Below, one piece after another: positions 1 to 5,040 of a stretch of 5,040 nt of DNA. Origin of the DNA: Candidatus Poribacteria bacterium (GTDB lineage Bacteria; Poribacteria; WGA-4E; UBA9662); NCBI GenBank assembly GCA_002729015.1, contig PBVO01000031.1, positions 1-5,040 of the forward strand. Reading direction: 5' to 3'. Position 1 is the first letter of the stretch. Each line of letters begins with the position of its first letter. The translations under genes and the position numbers were made by a program. The notes beneath the pieces are model-generated. The model had not been told where the DNA came from. It did not search any database and worked only from the letters and a program-made list of their open reading frames with translations.

Positions 1-272
1 CCTGCTTGATCTATGGCGTATGCTTTAAAATCACTGCTCGAAGCTTCCGTGATCCCGGCGATAGTAACTTCAGCAGACGTTTGGCCATTTGCAAATCCAC
101 GTCCTACAATAGCATTCCCTGAATTGATAATATGAACGCTATCCCCTGCAGCCATACTTGTTACATTGAAAATGATAGTTTCTAAGTTGGTCAAGTTATC
201 CGAATTTGAAGTTCCTTTATCCGCTGCATCTGTTAGGTCAGGTGTGTCTGGTGTAGATGGCGCCGTTTTGTC
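1..272 (-). repeat. Ig-like repeat unit B3 (partial, 91 aa in window)
   Basis: Residues 1590-1680. D-K-T-A-P-S-T-P is followed by P-D-L-T-D-A-A-D-K-G-T-S, S-D-N-L-T-N, I-I-F-N-V, a G-D-S-V-H-I strand, and finally Y-A-I-D-Q-A-G, the start of an A-G-N box cut by the window edge. The array therefore continues beyond base 1. Confidence 0.84.
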
Positions 273-3200
273 AACAGTGATAACAGTGGTAGCGCTTTTA
301 GCAGAAACATTCCCTGCAGAATCAGTGACCGTATAACTGAATGTATACTCATCATCTGGGAGAGAACGACTGACCCAAATCGTATCTGATCCGTCTCTTA
401 ATGGAGTATCCTTATCTACCTCCATCATAACATCAGCCACTACAAGAAAATTATCCACGCCTGCTGATTCAGCATCATAATATATATCAATAACATTTTG
501 TTTATTTGCGACCAATCCAGCGAGTTCTAAAGTGAATTTTCTATTGTTGGTCACATCATCCTCATCTGTAAATCCCGTATCATGTGTCGCTATGAGGTCT
601 GGAGCATTCCCTAATGCTGGCGGATCCGTATCAATGCGAAACTTAAGAGCTGTAGTAGGGTCAGAAATATTATTTGCCGGATCCTTGGTTACAACCGTTG
701 CAGAATATGCGGTAAGTTGATTTGCAAGATCCACAGGAACAGTGAAGTTCATTTCATTTGCATTGACCTTAGACCTTATAGTTGTATCGATAGCAGTGCC
801 ATTATCTATAATGATGTATATGGAGTCTCCAGATGCACTTGCAGTACTTGTTAAACCAGATAAGCTAAAGGTTGGTGCCTGTACACTGGTCAGGTTATCA
901 GTTTTACCAACCCAATTAAGATTACCATCATCATCATACGCTTGTATACCCGTATCTGAATCATCGACCATATCCAAGGTCAATGCAGAGAGATCAGTTT
1001 TTGTTCGGTCAATAGTGACATTTGTATTATCTGTATCATTGGTCAAGACAGCAACCGCATCACCCTCATTGCCTGCAAGATCCGTACAAGTAATTGAGAA
1101 TGCAACTTCACCCTCAGAATGATTTGTAACAACCGTCTTTGTTGCGAACCATGTTTGGTCACTGACTGCATTAGGCGTATTGGGAGTGATCGTCACATCT
1201 TGCGCATTACCAATCATACTAACGGTCGGTGAAGAGATAAGCTCACCATCAGCACCGGTTGAAATTTCAATAGTAACAATATCCTGTACTTTAGCCATTG
1301 TATTGCTGCTATAGTTGTTATCACTGTACACATTTACTTTTGTTAGGACAGGCTTTGTCTTATCATAGGTCACATATAGATCGTTAGTTGTTGTCGTTCT
1401 GTTAATATCTGATGTTCTACCAACATTGCCCGCATAATCTTTAAAGGTCACCAATTTTAGCTCTACCTGCCCTTCCTCATCATCAGTGTTTAGTGTTTTG
1501 GTAGCTGTCCATGATCTATCTGTATCGCCAGCACTTTCATCTACTGCAGCAGTACTTATCTTAATAGTAGGTTGCTGAATCAACTCACTGGCAGTTAAAC
1601 TAGCTGTAATGACATCATTTTCCTTTGCAAGAGTAGTTGTATTATTATTTGAGAGGTAGGTGAACACCTGCACAGTTGGCTCTGTCTTATCATAGGTCAC
1701 ATAGACATCGTCTGTGGTTTCAGTGACCTGATCTCCGCTATAACCATTTAGATCTGTAAAGTCAATTGTGAAAGGTATGGCAACCCCTGCACCATCATCA
1801 TCATCTGTACCATCAGTTACCGGCCAAACCGCTTTCCATTTTTCAAATGTACCATTCCATTCCGTAAGCTTTGTAATCGTTATCGCATCATCAGCGACAG
1901 TTGGATATCTACCTCTATTTACAGCATTCATATAAATATCCAATTCTGCGAGTGGCTCACTTACTTTAAAGCGGATACTGAGATTATTATCAGGATTTAT
2001 GTAAGTACTATCTTTACTATCAGAGCTTTCAGAAACCATATAGATTGCACTAAGAGTAGGCTTTGTCTTATCAAAACTGATGCTAGAGCCATCCGTGGTT
2101 CCAGTCTGATCATAGGCGCCACCATTATTCCCTGCAAGATCAGAATAAGATATGGCAAATGGTATGGGGTCGGCAGCATCACTATCATCCTCCAACATGA
2201 TAATGGTCGCTGTCCAGGTCTTGTTACCATTGGAACCAGTTAGATTGTCAGGAGGTCTACCCACAATCGTTACAGTTGGCTCCTGGATCACCTCATCCGC
2301 TATAAATTGAAGTGTAATGGTACTACCTGGGATTGCCAAAGAGGGGTCATCTTCATCAAGGTTAGATGCAATGGTCACCTGCTGTAGATCTGGATCGGTA
2401 TTATCATAGACAACATAACTATTGGTCGGATCAGAAGTATTGGTTACAGCGCTTCCTGTATTCCCCGCTGCATCATCATAATTTGTTATGGAAATAGGAA
2501 TGACAATATCAGGATCATTATAAGTATTATCATTTGTATTATCTCGCATAGCATAGGTAGCTACAAACTTTGTGTTTCCAATTCTAGTAATATCATCATC
2601 GGGAATCACATTCCCAGCTATAGATATTGTTGGTTTGGTAGCTGCTTTTATAGGCGTGTCTGATATCATGGTAAGAGTAATAACATCAGTTGCTATAGCC
2701 AGGGTTGAATCATTTGCATTACTGGACTTGATCCTAACGGGGTCGAAAACTGGCGCAGTGATATCATAGAGAACATAAGACCCATCTGTAGAACGAAGTG
2801 TAGCATTTGCAAAAGAAGCTGCTGCCTGAGTGATAGCAGAACCAGCATTCCCGGTTGGGTCCGTATAGCCAGCGTCAACATTAAAATAGATGACCTGATT
2901 ATTTGTAATACCCGCTTCATTACCAGTAACAGTATGCGTTGCTGTGAAGACCTTATTATCCGCATCTGCACTTACATTTGCACTTACACCCAATATAGTT
3001 ACCGTTGGTTTTGTAGCGGCCTTGAGTGCCTCTGCAGAGGTAAGAGTGAGTGTAATAACATCATTTACTGTAGCTATGGTAGGGTCACCATTCGCATTAT
3101 TAGACACAATAGTAACGCTTGAATTAATAGCCGTGTTGGTAAAATCTGGCGCTGTTTTATCAAAGCTAACACCACGGTCATTGACCAGTGAGGTTACCGC

Positions 3201-5040
3201 TGTACCAACATTACCCGCCAAATCGGTAAATGCAACCTGAAATTCTACGGAGTCAGTCTCTGTATCTGTATCTTGCATCGTATAATTCGCTGTGAATACT
3301 AGGTCTCCCTGGCTAGCATTCCCATCATTTGCAGCATTTCTGATCGTAACCTCTCCATCGGCAGATGACCTATTTGCTATGGTGACAACTGGTATCTGTA
3401 TTCCATTGGGCTCAGCGGTTGAATTAACAGTTATTGCCATAGTAATAGCATCGTCAACCTTGGACAATTGGTTACTATTACTATTATTAGAAGCCATAGT
3501 AAGACCAGATAATGTCGGAGCTGTTTGATCATAAGTCACTTGTGATCCACCAGAAAGATCGGTCACTGTGGTACCTACATTCCCTGCAAGATCTTTAAAA
3601 CCAGCAATCGAAAACGTGAGGGCTTGCTCTAGAACACCTGCTCCCAACTCAGAAGTTGCCGTCCAATTCGCATTTGTATTATCCCCATTCTCAGTGGCAT
3701 TCAAACTAGCTCCACCAGCACCAGTATCAAATGTTACTGCAAGGTCATCTCTTAATAAACCGGAGCTAAGTGCATCTACACCTTTAAACTTAAGAGTTAC
3801 ATTGCTACCAGATCTTGCATAAGATGTATCTACAGTATTATCTGATTTTATATAAACGTTTGTTAAGGTTGGCGGAGTATAATCTATAGTGACTGTCCCA
3901 TCAACCCCATCACTGGCATGAGTATATTGGGTTCCGGCTATATTTGCCTCGTTTGTAAAATCAATTGTGAAGTTTGCATTTGGATTTGTGTCAAGAACAT
4001 TTTCCTCATGGTCATCGGAATCCACGGTAATAGTATAGGTATAGGTACGTACATTCACACTTGCCTTCGTGGCAACGCCGCCGGCAATAGACACAATGGG
4101 GTCTTCTTTTAAATTCTCATTCACCTCAAAAATAAGTGTTACTACATCACTTACCTTTGCCCAAGTATTGTTATCATTATTTGACTGTATCGATGCACTA
4201 ACAATGGTCGGAGCTGTTTTATCATAGGTAACTGAGGTTCCTTCAGTTATATCTGCCTGAGTAACAACCCTAGTATTACCTGTCATATCGGTCAATGTCG
4301 CTGAAAATTCTAATAATCCTTCAGGATGTGCATCACCCATGATCGCGGATAAGATCCATACCTGACCGCCAGTTCCTCCTTGCATGGTGGCCTCTGCTTC
4401 TATCCCACCTATGGTCCCCGCTACTCCATCATCATAATCTGTGATCTCATACTGTGATAAATTCCGTAGCTCTTCATTCACATTGATAGTAATCGTTACT
4501 CTCTCACCTGGTTTGGCAAATGCAGTATTACTTGTTGAATTAGATGCAACGGTCAATTCATCAAGCGTAGGAGCAGTATTATCGATCGTTATTCTAGTGC
4601 CCTCATTATCTAACGCAGTGTGAGGCGTGGCTTGATTACCTGAACGATCTCTAAATGCTAATGAAAAAGTCAATGTACCTTCTGACAAACCCGCAACATC
4701 GTTAAGAGTGGCAGTAAAATTCTGAAGATTACTGACACTGGCAATGCTATTTGCGTTAAATGAATTTCCCTCTCCTGAATTACCTTGGAATGTGATGGCA
4801 GGTTGCGTATTGATATTATCATCCCAGTTGTAATCCAATAATTCACTGGCAGCAAATGTCAGCTTTACAGCATCTCCATTTTTTGCCCGATATGGATTTG
4901 GATTAGCATTCGAAGTAGGTGTTGAATGAGATATTTCTTCAATGGTTGGGTCAGTGCTATCATAGAATACACGATCATTGATGGTTGGCACATCATCTGT
5001 GATGGCCGTTTCATTTCCAGCTCTATCATAGATTCCGGTA
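1..5040 (-). CDS. Giant tandem Ig-like repeat protein, internal fragment (both ends outside window)
   Basis: The minus frame with codons starting at 5039 is open for 1,679 codons to base 3, with no stop, frameshift or start that would divide it. The translation is a tandem array of Ig-like beta-sandwich repeats of about 120 residues. Junction boxes of the form D-x-T-x-P begin at residues 27, 153, 273, 386, 504, 627, 759, 879, 990, 1117, 1226, 1344, 1470 and 1590. Most units also carry a D-L-A-G-N-like box near the end. Residues 27-1343 are one repeat class (eleven units); residue 1344 onward is a second class. The composition is acidic and Asn/Thr/Ser-rich, with 12 Trp and a single Cys (residue 1318). 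I see no membrane segment or catalytic motif. Proteins of this build are usually secreted or surface adhesins and stalks; that role is inferred. The signal peptide, start codon, secretion or anchoring domain and stop lie outside the window, so full length and neighbours are unknown. Confidence 0.96.
273..632 (-). repeat. Ig-like repeat unit B2 (120 aa)
   Basis: Residues 1470-1589. D-T-D-P-P-A-L is followed by A-P-D-L-I-A-T-H-D-T-G, an acidic D-E-D-D-V-T-N-N, F-T-L-E-L-A-G, V-I-D-I-Y-Y-D, L-R-D-G-S-D, then L-P-D-D-E-Y-T-F-S-Y-T-V-T-D-S-A-G-N-V-S. The order P-D-L, D-T-G, D-x-x-T-N, L-x-D-x-x-Y, D-x-A-G-N is the classic layout of this Ig-like class. Confidence 0.85.
633..1010 (-). repeat. Ig-like repeat unit B1 (126 aa), first unit of second class
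   Basis: Residues 1344-1469. The junction is D-R-T-K-T-D-L, the only one of the fourteen that lacks the proline. After it the A-type elements (SNN, A-K-x-x-D-x-I-T) are absent. In their place come V-D-D-S-D-T-G, a segment A-Y-D-D-D-G-N-L-N-W and D-N-L-T. Later strands include P-T-F-S-L-S-G-L, G-D-S-I-Y-I-I-I and an A-G-N-like K-D-P-A-N-N-I-S. This matches the general layout of Ig-like repeats in large biofilm and adhesin proteins. Confidence 0.8.
1011..1364 (-). repeat. Ig-like repeat unit A11 (118 aa), last type A unit, carries the only Cys
   Basis: Residues 1226-1343, opening with D-K-T-K-P-V-L. It has Y-S-D-N-N-Y-S-S-N, A-K-V-Q-D-I-V-T-I, S-S-P-T-V-S-M-I-G, T-W-F-A-T and S-E-G-E-V-A-F-S-I. 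The end box reads T-C-T-D-L-A-G-N-E-G, with Cys 1318 (codon 1088-1086) at the place where other units have Phe, Tyr, Leu or another hydrophobic residue. Confidence 0.85.
1356..1376. repeat. 21-base direct repeat, copy 1 (partner at 1683-1703)
   Basis: The plus-strand bases here are identical to those at 1683-1703. On the coding strand they encode Y-V-T-Y-D-K-T, the conserved strand entering a repeat junction. The flanking bases differ on both sides. This is an exact DNA match within otherwise diverged repeats, either from recent duplication or conversion or from tight conservation of the motif. Confidence 0.85.
1365..1691 (-). repeat. Ig-like repeat unit A10 (109 aa), shortest unit
   Basis: Residues 1117-1225, opening with D-K-T-E-P-T-V. 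It has L-S-N-N-N-T-T-T-L-A-K, D-V-I-T-A-S-L, S-E-L-I-Q-Q-P-T-I, S-W-T-A-T, an acidic loop N-T-D-D-E-E-G and F-K-D-Y-A-G-N-V-G. The DNA across its leading junction contains a 21-base sequence that recurs exactly at its trailing junction. Confidence 0.85.
1683..1703. repeat. 21-base direct repeat, copy 2 (partner at 1356-1376)
   Basis: This is the second copy of the exact repeat, at the junction between units A9 and A10. It lies 327 bases from its partner, which equals the full length of unit A10 (109 codons). That spacing is what duplication or loss of a single unit by homologous recombination would produce. Confidence 0.85.
1692..2072 (-). repeat. Ig-like repeat unit A9 (127 aa), divergent and Trp-rich
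   Basis: Residues 990-1116, opening with D-K-T-K-P-T-L. The first half keeps an S-E-P turn. P-T-V-x-I is replaced by a divergent segment (L-D-I-Y-M-N-A-V-N-R-G-R-Y). Three of the window's twelve Trp residues lie within residues 1061-1072, followed by the acidic D-G-T-D-D-D-D-G. The end box is altered to D-F-T-D-L-N-G-Y-S-G. Confidence 0.82.
2073..2405 (-). repeat. Ig-like repeat unit A8 (111 aa)
   Basis: Residues 879-989, opening with D-N-T-D-P-D-L. It has I-A-S-N-L-D-E-D-D, D-E-V-I-Q-E-P-T-V-T-I-V-G, T-W-T-A-T and an acidic loop E-D-D-S-D-A-A-D. The end reads F-A-I-S-Y-S-D-L-A-G-N-N-G, then T-T-D-G-S-S-I-S-F at the next junction. It is compact and close to the class consensus. Confidence 0.86.
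2406..2765 (-). repeat. Ig-like repeat unit A7 (120 aa)
   Basis: Residues 759-878, opening with D-I-T-A-P-V-F. It carries K-S-S-N-A-N-D, D-V-I-T-L-T-M, K-A-A-T-K-P-T-I-S-I-A-G and F-V-A-T-Y. An Asp/Asn-rich loop (R-D-N-T-N-D-N-T-Y-N-D-P-D) precedes I-V-I-P-I-S-I, and D-D-A-A-G-N-T-G is the end box. Confidence 0.85.
2766..3161 (-). repeat. Ig-like repeat unit A6 (132 aa), longest unit
   Basis: Residues 627-758, opening with D-K-T-A-P-D-F. It shows V-S-N-N-A-N-G-D, D-V-I-T-L-T-L-T, K-A-A-T-K-P-T-V and V-F-T-A-T. The end box is Y-T-D-P-T-G-N-A-G. The extra length comes mainly from an Ala-rich insertion (around residues 738-750, A-A-A-S-F-A-N-A) between that box and the T-D-G-S segment. Residues 660-684 are very similar to the matching part of the next unit. 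Confidence 0.85.
3162..3530 (-). repeat. Ig-like repeat unit A5 (123 aa)
   Basis: Residues 504-626, opening with D-Q-T-A-P-T-L and containing A-S-N-N-S-N-S-N and S-K-V-D-D-A-I-T. The central strand is P-V-V-T-I-A-N. F-T-A-N-Y-T stands in place of W-x-A-T, followed by an acidic stretch D-T-D-T-E-T-D. It ends with the full consensus F-T-D-L-A-G-N-V-G-T. Confidence 0.85.
3531..3884 (-). repeat. Ig-like repeat unit A4 (118 aa)
   Basis: Residues 386-503, opening with D-Y-T-P-P-T-L. It has I-K-S-D-N-T-V, Y-A-R-S-G and V-T-L-K-F. The S-E / P-T-V region is replaced by a longer divergent segment (residues 421-440). The second half is close to consensus: N-W-T-A-T, F-S-I-A-G, F-K-D-L-A-G-N-V-G, then V-T-Y-D at the next junction. 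Confidence 0.84.
3885..4223 (-). repeat. Ig-like repeat unit A3 (113 aa), degenerate end box
   Basis: Residues 273-385, opening with the consensus D-K-T-A-P-T-I and containing Q-S-N-N-D-N-N, W-A-K-V-S-D and V-N-E-N, then P-I-V-S-I-A-G. The strand usually read as W-x-A-T is Y-T-Y-T-I-T. A long acidic loop (D-S-D-D-H-E-E-N) follows. The D-L-A-G-N box is degenerate: the segment after D-F-T reads N-E-A-N-I-A-G. Confidence 0.83.
4224..4583 (-). repeat. Ig-like repeat unit A2 (120 aa), Gly-rich core
   Basis: Residues 153-272, opening with D-N-T-A-P-T-L. It has V-A-S-N-S-T-S-N, A-K-P-G-E and N-E-E-L at the expected places. The middle is atypical: residues 205-236 are glycine-rich with a hydrophobic V-W-I-L-S-A-I-M strand where other units have W-x-A-T. 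The end is standard: E-G-L-L-E-F-S-A, then L-T-D-M-T-G-N. Confidence 0.83.
4584..4961 (-). repeat. Ig-like repeat unit A1 (126 aa)
   Basis: Residues 27-152, opening with D-S-T-D-P-T-I. The usual SNN turn is present as T-S-N-A-N-P-N-P, followed by R-A-K-N-G-D, an S-E-L turn, an F-T-A-T strand in place of W-x-A-T, E-G-T-L-T-F-S-L, and F-R-D-R-S-G-N as the D-L-A-G-N box. It is slightly long because of a loop containing N-W-D-D-N-I-N between S-E and the P-A-I-T-F strand. Confidence 0.85.
4962..5040 (-). repeat. Ig-like unit, C-terminal tail only (type A, partial)
   Basis: Residues 1-26 are the end of a repeat that begins beyond the right edge. They show Y-D-R-A-G-N-E, a form of the D-L-A-G-N box, then a short strand leading to the V-F-Y-D junction. 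This shows that the array continues upstream of the window. Confidence 0.8.

Noticed and set aside
478..500. AT-rich, TATA-like stretch considered as a promoter
   Set aside because: It lies inside the conserved coding frame (residues around V-I-D-I-Y-Y-D of B2), and no start codon with a plausible gene follows on either strand.
742..1122. 126-codon ORF on the plus strand
   Set aside because: It lies antisense to units A11 and B1. Its Val/Ser/Leu-rich translation is what the complement of Asp/Asn/Thr-rich codons yields, and it has no recognisable domain.
1997..2230. 77-codon ORF on the minus strand
   Set aside because: It is in a different frame from the giant gene and lies over the conserved A8/A9 motifs, so it is an out-of-frame shadow. 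The same applies to 2693-2971 and 4670-4855.
2944..3240. 98-codon ORF on the plus strand, with another plus-strand ORF at 2934-3122
   Set aside because: Both are antisense to units A5 and A6 and overlap each other in different frames. They lack recognisable motifs, while the minus frame beneath shows clear repeat motifs.
3292..3822. Two plus-strand ORFs (3292-3528 and 3568-3822)
   Set aside because: They are antisense to units A4 and A5. Their hydrophobic Ala/Val/Ser composition comes from the complement of the repeat codons, and no other evidence of coding was seen.
273..4961. Regular periodicity of about 360 bases considered as a CRISPR or satellite-type array
   Set aside because: The period is far too long for CRISPR. 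The units are diverged at DNA level but conserved in frame as protein motifs, so this is a coding repeat.

Overview
The whole window is the inside of one very large gene on the minus strand. Read from base 5039 down to base 3, that frame gives 1,679 consecutive sense codons with no stop. The gene enters before the right edge and leaves past the left edge, so neither its start nor its stop is visible. The other five frames are broken by stops. There is no intergenic stretch, RNA gene, promoter, terminator, mobile element or CRISPR array here. Residue numbers below count from the codon at 5039 (residue 1) to the split codon at 2-1 (residue 1680).

The product is a chain of tandem immunoglobulin-like (Ig-like) beta-sandwich repeats of the kind found in giant secreted or cell-surface bacterial proteins. 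Fourteen junctions with an aromatic or aliphatic residue followed by a D-x-T-x-P box recur every 109-132 residues, about 120 on average. They divide the window into a partial tail, eleven units of one type (A, about 4961-1011), two complete units of a second type (B, 1010-273), and a partial third B unit running off the left edge. A-type units share an order of elements: D-x-T-A-P-T, an Asn/Ser-rich SNN turn, A-K-x-x-D-x-I-T-L, an S-E turn, P-T-V-x-I-x-G, W-x-A-T, an acidic loop, F-x-I-x-F-x-D-L-A-G-N-x-G, and a T-D-G-S segment before the next junction. B-type units carry P-D-L, D-T-G/DKG and D-N-L-T-N-like boxes after the junction.

The protein is rich in Asp, Asn, Thr, Ser, Gly and Val and nearly free of cysteine (one in 1,679). 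No enzymatic or transmembrane segment is evident. The likely role is an extended, possibly calcium-stiffened adhesin or surface stalk. That is inferred from the fold and composition; the ends that would show the secretion route and the binding head lie outside the window.

The DNA is moderately AT-rich (roughly 40% G+C by eye). Together with the acidic, Ig-repeat character this suggests an aquatic or marine bacterium (for example Bacteroidota, Marinimicrobia-like or gammaproteobacterial), but the sequence does not settle the lineage. I found no sign of a new multi-gene system. The points of interest are the change of repeat class, the divergent units, the acidic loops and the traces of internal duplication.
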